DNA of 64,000 nucleotides from Sinohyriopsis cumingii. Its lineage: Eukaryota > Mollusca > Bivalvia > Unionida > Unionidae. The DNA lies in NCBI GenBank assembly GCA_028554795.2, contig CM068825.1:153094053-153158052 (forward strand), read 5' to 3'. A model generated the notes under the pieces. The model searched no databases. It saw only the letters and a program-made list of their open reading frames with translations, and was not told where the DNA came from. A program made the translations under genes and the position numbers. Positions 55,299 to 63,800 of this stretch are shown here, piece by piece (the stretch's first letter is position 1; every line of letters starts with the position of its first letter).

Positions 55299-58167
55299 GC
55301 CTCACAACTTTACAGATGCTATCTTTTTCCAGGACTTGGTCTAGATTCCTTCAGAAAGTTTGATCCTCAGGTCAGTATAATGAAACAGAAAAGAATGCCT
55401 CTTGTTTTACTTTAGTTAGGAGATCAACTTCGATGAAATATAGTGTAGAGCTCTATAAAAGAGGAATATTTACAGATTTTATGCTGAGAATAGACTTATA
55501 ATTCTTAAAGATCATTTTTAGAGTTTGGATTATGCAAAACAGTTTAATTTTAAGCATTTACACCAAATCCAAAGTTCTAACATTATTGCTTGCTTCTGCT
55601 GTAAGCACAATCCATGTCATGGGATAGCATGTTCAGTCAACATAAGCTATACAGTCAATTCAAGTTCTAGTTGTTCCATGCATGCTTGAAATAATTGTAC
55701 ATGTACTTGCATCCTATGAGAATTCTCACTCAGATAACATGTACTTGATCACTGGGAAAATTCTCACTCAAATAATGTACTTCTTCACTATTAGAATTCT
55801 CACTCAAATTCTGTAGTATGAACAGATTTTGTGGGGGACCAATTTTCATGGTTTTTGTTGTTGCCTTAAATCACGAATTTAAATCCCCAATGAAAAATGA
55901 GCCACGTAGGACAATGGACCCCTCCGCCCAGTTTTCCTACAGTGTTTCATTCCTAGACATTAACACAGCTACTAGTATTTGATAAATTAAGGTCAATACT
56001 GTAATCTGGTAATTAAATATTAGCTTTTACATGTGTTTGTTCTTTTTTTTATTTTAACCTTTTGAAACAAGAATTATAAATCATTATATATTGTTTCAAT
56101 GCACACGTTTGATAAGGTATCTGATAGCTGTAATTTTACACTCACTGCCTTAAATCGATATGTGAGATAAGTAAGGATAGAGAGAAAATAGAGAAAAAGC
56201 ATAAGGTATTCAAACAATGGTAATACTGAAAATGAAAGAAAAAGTAATACAAAATAACAATATATGAAAATTAAATTTAATACTTGTTCAGATCGATCCT
56301 TCATTCGAGTACAGCTGTTGTTAAAGCATTTATATCCTTCTGAAAGGATATTTCATTTTATCCATGCATTTTTAATCCATATGAACAACAGTCCTGTAAA
56401 ATATTATAATTGTTTCTTGAAACACTATTATTAATGAAACACTATGTATATATACTAATTACAGCAGAGTATTAAAGCTCACACTTCACAGATTTTTGGA
56501 CAAAGCCACGGTATTAACATCGTGTCAATCAAGTCTCAAGGTACTCACAAATGCTTCTCATGTAAATAATCCCTAAATTGCTGAACTTAACAAGTCCAGC
56601 TTTCTCAAGACCAATGATAATTAGGTCCGATCTTTCACTTGTTGTCACGTGAGCTGCAATTATCCATTCAGCATGAATTGACTTGATTAATGAGGTAATG
56701 GTATCCATTATCTGTTTAGCATACCACTCATGGATGTGTGACTTTAATTCTTCTTGAATAACTGATTGGCCTAGTGTTGTTGGCTGCGACGGCTTCCTTT
56801 GATATTCAGCATTCAAATGAAATCAGGGAGAAAGTGATTAGTTGTGACAGGTGTTTTATTTGTGCTCATAGAGATGAAAGTATTGTTTTATTGTTGTTGG
56901 CTGCATCGGCTTTGACTGATGTTATTCACTTGGTCGAAAACACGGTGTAAGAATTGAACTTGACAGGTCTTTGATTTGTGCTCATACAAGTGGTAGTATT
57001 GCTTTAAACATTAAAGTGACTGCTGTTTGCATTGGCATAGTTTTATTCTTTTGTATTCTTTAGTTTGTGTATTTGTAGAGGTTAAACCTTGAAATTGAAT
57101 ACATATTAATATGCAAACTTTGAGAGCAAAACCACAAATTTAAGTACCCACTTAAATGCCTTTTTTTTAACAAAACCACGAAAATTGAGCCCAATGAAAA
57201 TAAATGATACTTCAGTAATGTGTACTTGATCACTGGGAGAATTCTCACTCAAATGACATGTACTTGATCACTGGGAGAATTCTCACTCAACTTGTACTTG
57301 ATCACTGGGAGAATTCTCACTCAAATAACATGTACTTGATCACAGGGAGAATTCTCACTCAAATAACGTACTTGATCACAGGGAGAATTCTCATTCAAAT
57401 AACATGTACTTGATCAGGGAGAATTCTCACTCAAATAACATGTACTTGATCAGGGAGAATTCTCACTCAACATGTACTTGATCACAGGGAGAATTCTCAC
57501 TGGATTAGTATTGGTCACTAAGGTGTTTGATTCTTTTAAGAAATTATTAAATCACGATTAATGACTTGATGATTCATGGTCAGCATGGAAATGTAGGTTT
57601 GTGTTTTGCAGTTTTTACAAGATATGTTATACAATTTTTAATAAAGAGTGTGAGTTCCAAACAGGGAAGATTTTTAAAAAAAATTCTTATCTAGAGCTCT
57701 GATACTGAATGCCATGTGATTGATTAAATGATATAAATGTACAAGCACACTTTCAGGATATTCATTATTTAGGGGGTAGAAATTCAAGAAATTCTAGCCC
57801 CTCTTTGCATGGGGTTGTACCCATTTTGCACATATATCCTAATTGTGCCTCGAATGACCAAGTGGTCTGAAGCATTCACCATTACAGCTCACTGCCCTCT
57901 CACGTCTGTCTTCATGGTTATGAGTCTCAGGCTCAGCCAATGTCTATATGTGAGAAACCTTGCTCAGTTTTATAATTTTCAGGGATGCAAACAGCTGTAT
58001 TACAGATGAATAAATAAATGATATCAAGATAAATAAATCATATTTTAGCTTTGTGTGACTTATTTGCTTCAATGTATTGTTACATGTATACATGTAGCTG
58101 TTTAACCATTAGATATTAGATGCCTAACCTTTTGTGAATCTCACAGAACGACAGCCTGCATTCACTG
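37568..58167 (+). CDS. MICU1: MICU1, mitochondrial calcium uptake protein 1 (5' part, gene continues beyond window)
   Basis: Exons are 37568-37917, 40945-41095, 47245-47407 and 55333-55370, plus a tentative microexon 58147-58167. All are joined in phase at GT/AG sites and give about 241 codons. The N-terminus is Arg-rich with few acidic residues (mitochondrial presequence). It is followed by a hydrophobic segment around residues 98-123 and an acidic linker. A polybasic [13 protein letters not shown] segment leads into [20 protein letters not shown] and then FATLKV, which is diagnostic for MICU1 over MICU2 and MICU3. [20 protein letters not shown] and [13 protein letters not shown] follow. The EF hands and C-terminal helix are not in the window. 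MICU1 senses intermembrane-space calcium and gates the MCU channel. Confidence 0.9.
37918..40944. other. MICU1 intron 1, nothing recognised
   Basis: About 3 kb. Frames such as 38651-38863 (70 codons) lack any recognisable domain or splice support. Confidence 0.4.
40945..41095 (+). CDS. MICU1: MICU1 exon 2
   Basis: 151 nt; acceptor ttactttatag, donor AAG|GTACCA. Codes [20 protein letters not shown], an acidic Glu/Ser stretch, then [15 protein letters not shown]. The Lys run corresponds to the polybasic region of MICU1 implicated in oligomer assembly and MCU/EMRE contact. Confidence 0.88.
41096..42929. other. MICU1 intron 2, left part, nothing recognised
   Basis: No supported coding sequence. 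A - strand frame at 41539-41931 (130 codons) has no recognisable domain. Confidence 0.35.
42930..44170 (+). repeat. ~140-bp diverged tandem array, about 8 units
   Basis: The core 'ttggtcctaaatgaaaatgg' in varied form recurs near 43013, 43151, 43297, 43414, 43561, 43698, 43838 and 43978. Most steps are 137-147 bp and one is 117. Between cores each unit has a 'ccacaacagccatcttgaaaa' block and a 'tcctaaatggaaagtc...tttcacca' block. Related units lie at 1390-1835 (+), 8350-8490 (-) and 9100-9240 (-). Confidence 0.75.
44171..44495 (+). repeat. Repeat flank related to 48710-49080
   Basis: Contains ccagtctgccaccaaatatggcc and ttcaaatgatgttgataac...gaccattactaaaag, resembling the units at 48710-49080. 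A SINE1 copy is inserted at its right edge. Confidence 0.4.
44496..44664 (+). mobile_element. SINE1, 5'-truncated
   Basis: Begins tggggtcccaggctcagc, includes gccagtagcttctcgtgg and accatgtatagcctgtcttg, ends gctgaaaaatggcatgaaac with a CAA tail. Near-perfect duplications atagatcacagg (44484-44495) and ataggtcacagg (44665-44676) flank it. Confidence 0.8.
44677..47017. other. MICU1 intron 2, right part, nothing recognised
   Basis: The longest frame (- strand, 45551-46003, 150 codons) has a Cys/Ser/Ile-rich composition, no domain and no splice or promoter support. Confidence 0.35.
47018..47132 (+). repeat. 25-bp minisatellite just upstream of MICU1 exon 3
   Basis: About 4.8 copies of ttctggtaatatccttttt-ggcgaa, nearly identical (one c/a difference in one unit), ending about 110 bp before the exon 3 acceptor. 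Confidence 0.9.
47245..47407 (+). CDS. MICU1: MICU1 exon 3
   Basis: 163 nt; acceptor aacttttttag, donor AGAGG|GTATTG. Codes [20 protein letters not shown] and then [20 protein letters not shown] with [14 protein letters not shown]. This is the most diagnostic MICU1 block. Confidence 0.96.
47408..48330. other. MICU1 intron 3, nothing recognised
   Basis: No supported feature. Confidence 0.35.
48335..48440 (+). repeat. Short tandem duplication, ~43-bp unit
   Basis: gatgtttatcagatagtaca and ctccctgccaccagg recur two to three times in succession. Confidence 0.75.
48710..49080 (+). repeat. Two units of a ~153-bp diverged repeat
   Basis: gacagaaagcatcctagcattg (48759) and gacagaaagcatcctggcattg (48912) begin matching blocks that both continue to ggccactgttactaaaaat. 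Blocks of this kind are familiar in old molluscan dispersed repeats, as I recall; that attribution is unverified. Confidence 0.6.
49080..49740 (+). repeat. Large dispersed repeat, copy A
   Basis: Matches 60560-61340 in order: tttgacctgac, cctgaccttgattcagaaatca, aagtaaacaactttt, gaggtcatactgggagtatgtga, tgaatatttaagtgctcatacagaattc, gacatttattgaaactttattcgg and tcattgtcctccatctggga. Gaps and substitutions are frequent. Confidence 0.7.
49770..49940 (+). repeat. Minisatellite, 32-37-bp unit
   Basis: About five units of ctgccatattcattttaaaa plus cattatgccagt. The open frames here are repeat artefacts. Confidence 0.85.
50440..50773 (+). repeat. 50-bp minisatellite, left part
   Basis: Exact 50-bp steps of aactggtctcatacatggtg, tctttaggtgtgcattataa and tttggttata. 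The array stops at a LINE insertion and resumes at about 52538. Confidence 0.9.
50774..52537 (-). mobile_element. 5'-truncated LINE (CR1/L2/Rex-like) with broken reverse transcriptase
   Basis: On the - strand, from right to left: [57 protein letters not shown], a [12 protein letters not shown] motif (the YxDD catalytic box, in a shifted frame), [15 protein letters not shown] and [13 protein letters not shown]. These are the reverse-transcriptase and thumb motifs of non-LTR elements. Several frameshifts and stops make it non-functional. The 3' end reads ggcgctatacaaagtcctca and closes with ATT repeats. A 5-bp aattt may be the target duplication (50769-50773 and 52538-52542). It sits inside the 50-bp minisatellite. 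Confidence 0.85.
50853..51019 (+). mobile_element. SINE1 nested in the LINE
   Basis: 5'-truncated copy from agattcagccaatgtggg to gctgaaaaatggcgttaaac and a long CAA tail. A perfect 15-bp duplication, acaagatctgtaaca, occurs at 50838-50852 and 51020-51034. Confidence 0.92.
52538..53390 (+). repeat. 50-bp minisatellite, right part, increasingly diverged
   Basis: Resumes with tttggttataaactggtctc and continues in degraded units (gatttggtaattgac, tctcatacatgatgtcttta, tgcattatg). Interrupted by unrelated sequence at about 52960-53150. Confidence 0.75.
53391..55257. other. MICU1 intron 3, right part
   Basis: Two - strand stretches look mildly protein-like: an acidic [20 protein letters not shown] at about 53640-53580 and a hydrophobic 86-codon frame at 53890-54150. 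No family, promoter or splice context supports them. Confidence 0.3.
55258..55299 (+). repeat. (TTA)n microsatellite
   Basis: About 14 TTA units, 30 bp before the MICU1 exon 4 acceptor. Confidence 0.9.
55333..55370 (+). CDS. MICU1: MICU1 exon 4
   Basis: 38 nt; acceptor atctttttccag, donor CCTCAG|GTCAGT. With the single base from exon 3 it codes [13 protein letters not shown], matching the GLDQ...KRFD region that follows the 'KQPE' block in MICU1. Confidence 0.88.
55371..57184. other. MICU1 intron 4
   Basis: Holds early copies of a 38-bp repeat (55715-55810), a - strand open frame of 95 codons at 56529-56816 (starts [17 protein letters not shown]; no known domain), and a two-unit duplication of about 119 bp (gttgttggctgc at about 56775 and 56894). 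Confidence 0.4.
57185..57500 (+). repeat. 38-bp minisatellite
   Basis: About nine units of atgtacttgatcactgggag and aattctcactcaaat with small indels. Three weaker units occur 1.4 kb to the left at 55715-55810. Confidence 0.9.
57846..57960 (+). mobile_element. SINE1 tRNA-like head fragment
   Basis: tgcctcgaatgaccaagtgg through gttatgagtctcaggctcagcc to gtgagaaaccttgc corresponds to the 5' half of SINE1. The body and tail are missing. Confidence 0.6.
58147..58167 (+). CDS. MICU1: Candidate MICU1 microexon (7 codons)
   Basis: Twenty-one bases between an acceptor (gaatctcacag) and a strong donor (gtgagt), phase 0 on both sides, coding NDSLHSL directly after FDPQ. Vertebrate MICU1 has an alternatively spliced 4-residue insert near this part of the protein, so a microexon here is credible. 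It is not proven and could be optional. Confidence 0.4.
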
Positions 58168-58449
58168 GTGAGTTTTTATGTGCTTGCAGTTTTGTTATTT
58201 TTTTTCTTCCCACTTTTATGATCGATTGTTTGCATATGCAGTTTAACATGAATCATTAATTCAGTAAAAGAAAGTACCAGTTAATATATATATCTGGTTT
58301 AATTGTTAATTTATTCTTGTTTTTGTCATACTTATATGAAGCTATCAAGGAAAGGTTTTAGCCTCAGCCGATTCAAGATATATGAGGCAATAAAAGTGTA
58401 TGATCAACAGGTTCAGTATCATGGTCACCTAAATTCAAAAATTCTTCTT

Positions 58450-58725
58450 TATTGTTAGGATTTCTCGGTCTGTGTATTGAGTGTTTGTTTATTGTTAGGA
58501 ATTCTTGGTCTGTGTATTGAGTGCTTGTTTATTGATAAGAATTCTGGGTCTGTGTATTGAGTGCTTGTTTATTGTTTGAAATTCAAGGTCTTCGTATCAA
58601 GTGCTTGTTTATTGTTGGAAGTTCAGGTCTTTGTCTTGAGTGCTTGTTTCTTGATAGGAAATCTAGGTCTGTGTTTCAGGTGCTTGTTTATTGATAGGAA
58701 GTTTAGGTCTGTGTATTGAGTGCTA
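58450..58725 (+). repeat. ~40-bp minisatellite, about 7 units
   Basis: Units of tgttaggaattcttggtctg and tgtattgagtgcttgtttat with increasing divergence to the right. Confidence 0.85.
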
Positions 58726-58737
58726 ATTGACTTTGTG

Positions 58738-58920
58738 CAGATGATTGATTGATTAATTGATGTTTAATGGCACATTAGCACATGAGTGACTGTTAATGAC
58801 AAGGTAATGGGAGTAAGGTATTATGCACAACAATGTAGTTGATCTGGGCTGTTCTTGGCAGGATTCAAACCCCAGACTGCGAGTCTGTCACCAAAATCAA
58901 TCAGCCACCACAACTCCATT
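58738..58920 (-). mobile_element. SINE3, tRNA-derived, reverse orientation
   Basis: On the - strand a tRNA-like head (ggtggctgattgattttggt ... gtctggggtttgaatcc, a good B box) leads to a body ending gccattaaacatcaatt and a TCAA-type tail (atcaatcaatcat). It is unlike SINE1 and SINE2. Confidence 0.6.
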
Positions 58921-59221
58921 TTATAATACAATCTCAATCAGCATAATGAGGCCATGCCATTTTGGTCAATTTGACAGTAACCTGCTTTATTTAACGTCAG
59001 ATCAGTAATATGAGGGACTGAATTTTGTTGCTGAAAATTGGTCAAGTTCCAAAATACAAATGGGCAAGTTTAACCAAGTTCCATTCTCAGTGCTGGAAAA
59101 TTTAACTTTTAAGTCACTGGTCCATGACAAGGAGGACCCAAAATTGCCCAGGTCCACATTAGTCAGGACTGATGCAACAGCAAAACCTGACATGCAGATA
59201 CTTACTACAGTGCATTACCAT

Positions 59222-59395
59222 AGACTGCTCCAGCCTCAGATGCAGGAGGTTGCAGGTTCGAACCCTGGCCGAGTCATACCAAAGATTTATAAAAATGGTA
59301 CTAGCAGCTGCCTCACTTGGTGTTTAACATTAGGAGGTTATAGCTAGGACAGGTTGGCCTGGTGCCAGGATAATGTGACTGGGTGGGCATATATG
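59222..59395 (+). mobile_element. SINE2, partial
   Basis: Includes B box gcaggttcgaaccctgg, ataccaaagatttataaaaa, tggtactagcagctgcctca and ggataatgtgactgggtggg. It stops before the 'atcactataaactgcc' section. Confidence 0.75.
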
Positions 59396-60559
59396 CCAAC
59401 CATTATGCTTTTGGCTTAATCATTATGCTTTTTTTCACTAAATTATGCCTTACACATAAATGTATTCGGATTACACATTTTCAGTATATCCTTCTCATCC
59501 AAAAATTAATGCTCTGTTTTATAATTTTTATCAACATCCTATTAATCTTTCAGACAGTATTCTAGTAAAGACAGCTTCTACATAACTATGACATAAGAGT
59601 ACGCTTGCCCGTAGACTTGTGTGCACTTTCCTAACAGTATTATGTTATATTTAGAGCAGCTGCCCTATGTCCAAGAAATATGCTGGTTTCTACTTTCAAA
59701 CTTTTGACTTCGGTTTCTATTTATAGCAGCTGTGTGGCTTAGTTTGGAGAGAAACAGACTGGTTTTCTAACTTTTAATCTTTCCTTGCAGATTCTTTGTT
59801 TTAATTCAGATCTGGTACAGAACCAGTCAGTAGGTATTTGGCACTAAAAATATTCTAGTCAGTGCGTGTATTAGAGCAAAAATGTTTTTCAAATAATTTC
59901 ACAGATGGATTAGAAAAAGATGAAAAACCGATTCAAAGATGAATACATAATTTACACAATACAGAGTTCCATTTTAGGGCAGCTTCACGCCCCTTGCAGG
60001 CTGTGTGGAAAGGATTGTAATACTGGTCATGGTGGTAAAACAAAGAAACCTTGAATTAGCTCATTTTATTAACTCCAATACTAAGGTAACTTCTTTTTTA
60101 AAGCAGAACTAAATTGTGGACACGAATTTTATAAATGCAGAGGCGTTATTTACTGAGTTCTTAATAGAATTTAAACTACCCCAGCAGTAGAAGACTATGT
60201 TGGTTTGCTCAAATGGTAGTTTCCTGATTCCAAAATTGCAGAAAATATGCATGTGCAAGAACAAAATCATCTAATATTGTTAGGTGTTTAGTAGAAAATA
60301 CTTCACTTAAAATTGCAGAAGCGATGAAAATTTGGCCGTTTAGTATTGCAACAGACGGGAGTAGTCATTATGACAAAAAGTAGTACCCAGTCTGTGTAAG
60401 AGACTTTGACAACAAAAAGGGCAAAGTCAGAGTGCTCTTCTTTCATTACCAGAATTAACAGTAAATTCCACTGGAGAAAACATTTTTTTATTTGCTTGAT
60501 AATGCTTTGAATAAACATAAGTTGGCAGAACTGTGTGGGGTGTTGTGTATATTTGATTT
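59396..60559. other. MICU1 intron, nothing recognised
   Basis: No supported coding sequence or repeat. Confidence 0.35.
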
Positions 60560-61340
60560 AATTTTCATTATATGTCAAAATAATGTAATTTTGTTTTCTA
60601 TTAATTTGATATTTTTCAGAAAATTCTGTTTGACCTGACACTTTTCATGATACCTAATAATAGAAGCACTGTTTCTATTTTGACTTAGTTCCTGAGTTTG
60701 ATTCAGAAATCACTGAGACAAGTAAACAACTTTCTATGTTTATTTTATTCTTGGAGTAAAATGATTGGAAAAACCAAGGTCATACAGTGAGTATGTGACG
60801 TTAGATTGTTAACAGCCCTATTTTGCAATTCTGGGTTTTCCAAAATTGCACAGTAGTTAGATTTATTAGTGGTGTTTAGAGAGATATTTTTCTGTTTGGG
60901 CTTTTATCTTGGACACTGGAAAAGTGTTTGTTTGTGACCAGTTTGGAGTTATATTTTAATTTTTATTTAAATTATTTGGATTCTAAAAGATTAATTCTTT
61001 TTCCTGGAAATATTTGAGCACTCATACAGAATTCTTGGACAAAGACATTTCACTAAATTTTATTCGGAAATTCAAACACTGGAATATTGTTTGTAAATGA
61101 ACAAAGAACTGTAGACACAATGACACCATACAATCAACAAAGAACTGCACCATACAATCAACAAAGAACTGTAGACTCAGTGGCACCATACAAGCTCAAG
61201 TATACATCATTGCCTTCCATTTTGGAATTTTTGTTGGGACTCTTACTCAGATTTCATCAGAACATTTCATTACTAGGAGTTCTAAAATTTGATTCATGGA
61301 TTATTCTTGGATTATTTTTGGGTTTGATTCTTAAAACCAT
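60560..61340 (+). repeat. Large dispersed repeat, copy B
   Basis: Partner of 49080-49740, with shared blocks from tttgacctgac to tcattgccttccattttgga. It carries an extra tandem insert (acaccatacaatcaacaaag, about 61120-61190). A hAT transposase remnant follows 140 bp to the right. Confidence 0.7.
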
Positions 61341-61479
61341 AAGTTCTTTTTTCTCTTCATTTTTACACGAGTTTTTCCAGAGTAATAAATTATTTGTTAA
61401 ATTTTTCAAAGCTTGTTGTTTTCACTCTTCCTTTTGTTACTGTTTATTAGAGCCTAAACATTTAACATAAGAGGGGTTT

Positions 61480-61837
61480 TCAGCTGATACTGCATCAGTG
61501 ATGACTGGAATTCATAAAGGAATTGCATTCTATATTTTGACAAAGTCTCCATCATTGTACGTATCAGGTTGTCTCTGTCATATGATGCACCATGCTGCAG
61601 GAAAGGCTGCTGATAAAATTAGAAGAACTGAAGTATCAGGTTGGCATTCTACCTGACAATATACTTCATGCGGACAGAGTTGATTTTTTTCACCTTATTT
61701 CCCAGCTAACAGACCCAATAACAGGAAGATATAAATTTCCTCTTCTTTGTCAGGTTATGAAAGGAATATTGGTTCTTTGCCATTCTAATGCTGACTGTGA
61801 GAGATTGTTCAGCATTGTTAACAAAAATAAAACTTAA
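61480..61837 (+). pseudogene. hAT transposase remnant (catalytic-domain piece joined to dimerisation domain)
   Basis: From 61480 the frame reads SADTASVMTGIHKGIAFYIL, then CLCHMMHHAAGKAADKI. This is the Asp-containing block and C..H motif of the hAT RNase-H-like fold. In another frame from about 61592 it continues LEELKYQVGILPDNILHADR and ends VLCHSNADCERLFSIVNKNK then a stop, which is the C-terminal hAT dimerisation motif. The long middle section (insertion domain and catalytic Glu) is absent, so this is an internally deleted, frameshifted copy. It is the same broad group as the 5' remnant at 21172-21470. Confidence 0.75.
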
Positions 61838-62137
61838 TTCACACCCAAGCTCTGTAACCCAGCACGTACTGCTCTCCTGGTATGCTAAACATTCATAGTC
61901 TCAGCTGGTACAAAGTGTTTTGAAATGCAGTATGAAAGTCTGTTGCTTTTCAAAGCTCAAAGTATTATATATGAAAACTTGAAGCAGTAATTGATGTTAC
62001 AAGTCCAGAGGGATAAATAAATCATTTTGTACATATGCTTATTGAATTTTTATCATGTTATATGTTGATTACTATTTTTCTGCTCAGATTACTCTTTTTG
62101 TCCACTTGGATTACACTTTTTCGTCATCAGATGATGG

Positions 62138-62298
62138 CATGTATGGGTGGGACATAATGCTACATGTGTGCAGCAAGATGCCTCAGTGCTAGACATCACT
62201 ATACAACTATCACACTGCAGACATCCTAGCGATATGACTGAAAAATTGTTACAGCTACGTTACAACCCAAATCACACACACACGCTCACATGCATAAC
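62138..62298 (+). mobile_element. SINE2 3' fragment
   Basis: tgggtgggacataatgctac, gtgctagacatcactata, cacactgcagacatcc, gatatgactgaaaaattgtt and the CA-repeat tail. Confidence 0.75.
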
Positions 62299-63002
62299 CA
62301 TAAGTGAAAGACTGGAAAAATCACAAAACTAATGCAAACTCAAATTACAGAAAACTTCATTGCTTATTAAATCGTAGAAATAGTTTACTAACCATAACAT
62401 TTTTAAAAAATTTTAAATCACATGATCATGCCTTATGTTGATGGATCCTCTTTGAATCTCAGTGCTGCATTTAACTAAAACTTCAAGTCTAAATGCTCTT
62501 TAAAAAAAAAGATATCAAGCACCCAAATAGAAAAGAACACATTTGCCACTCAAAGCTCTTTCAGTAAAACAGATGGGGAAACACCCATAAAGTCAATCTG
62601 TATGCAGTCATTTGCCCCATAAGTAACAGTTCACTTAACAGAGGGTCAAACTTTCCTCTGACCTTTCCCACCCATTAGATATATTTACATTTCTTTTGTC
62701 AAAATATCTAAAATGGAATGGGGAAGGTCAGAGAACACTCACACCACTGGATAGATGGCAACACATCTTGTGGCGGACAAATTCCCTGTGGTTGATTCTT
62801 GCCTTCATCCATATTTAAACAAACTCATTGCATCAAGAACATATCAGATACTATTGATGCTTAGTTTATGTTTTATTAAAGAAGAACAAGATTAGACTTG
62901 TTATCAATGTATTGTGTGCTAAATTTGCAGATTTCCTGTCATATTTTACATCACCAGTCTTTGTCAATCAGCTTCAACTGGCATCAGTGCACTTTTACAA
63001 CT
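62299..63002. other. MICU1 intron, nothing recognised
   Basis: No supported feature. Confidence 0.35.
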
Positions 63003-63324
63003 GACTGCTCTGGTGGCCTAGTGGTTAGAGCATCCGCCTCAGACAGAGGTTGAGGGTTCGAACCCAAGTCAAGTCATACCAAAGACTTATAAAAAATGGT
63101 ACTAACAGCCGCCTCGCTATTTGCTCAGTTTTATGACGTTAGTGTTAGGACTAGTTGGCCTGGTGTCAGGATAATGTGACTGGGTGGGACATCATGCTAC
63201 TTGTTTACAGTTTGATGCAGCAGTACTGGGCATCACTATAAACTGCCACACTGCAGACATCGTAGTGATTGACTAAAACATTGTTAAAGCGATGTTAAAA
63301 ATCCAAATCACACACACACACTCT
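63003..63324 (+). mobile_element. SINE2, full length
   Basis: tRNA-like head with A box (gtggcctagtggttagagca) and B box (gggttcgaacccaag), body with ataccaaagacttat, ggcctggtgtcaggataatg and atcactataaactgccacac, then a CA tail. No anticodon-stem fold supports a working tRNA. Confidence 0.85.
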
Positions 63325-63476
63325 TTTCAGATGTTGTAAGGATTATTATGGATTAAAAAGCAAATTTTCTGCAATTTGTGGAAATAAATAGGAAGTATTA
63401 AGTGTCCAATGGCCTAGTCCGCAGCTAAATAAAATTAAGTCTGGGACTTTAGATCACCATACTTTTCAGGCCAACC
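63325..63476. other. Spacer between two SINE2 copies
   Basis: About 150 bp of unique-looking sequence. Confidence 0.4.
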
Positions 63477-63800
63477 ACTCTGGTGGCCTAGTAGTTAGAG
63501 CATCCACCTCAGATGCGGGAGGTCGTGGGTTCGATCCCCGGCTGAGCCATACCAAAGACTTACAAATGGTTTTAACAGCTGCCTCACTTGGCGCTCAGCA
63601 TTAAGAGGTTAGTGTTAGGACTGGTCGGCCTGGTGTCAGGATAATGTGACGGTGGGGACATCATGCTACGTGTCTGTGGCATGATGCCCCAGTGCTAGAC
63701 ATCACTATAAACTGCCACACTGCAGACATTGTAGTGATATGACTGAAAAATTGTTGAAGCTACGTTAAAAATCCAAGTCACACACACACACACACTTTTC
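63477..63800 (+). mobile_element. SINE2, full length, same orientation
   Basis: Head gtggcctagtagttagagca, B box gggttcgatccccgg, then the same body as the copy at 63003 and a (CA)n tail. Its B box is the closest to a tRNA consensus. Confidence 0.85.

Noticed and set aside
56529-56816. 95-codon - strand frame in MICU1 intron 4
   Set aside because: Reads somewhat protein-like but has no recognised family or splice context, and its right edge overlaps a 119-bp duplication.
47018-57500. CRISPR-like arrays (25-50-bp repeats)
   Set aside because: Units are head-to-tail without unique spacers, in animal intron DNA.
58341-58409. Possible MICU1 exon between atatgaag and gttcag (LSRKGFSLSRFKIYEAIKVY)
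   Set aside because: Weak acceptor and donor, and no resemblance to MICU1 known to me.
61087-61470. 127-codon + strand frame with hydrophobic stretches
   Set aside because: Lies across dispersed repeat copy B and its small tandem insert; the matching copy A has no such frame.
63003-63800. Functional tRNA genes suggested by A and B boxes
   Set aside because: The tRNA-like heads belong to dispersed SINE copies with shared bodies and tails, and no clean cloverleaf is formed.
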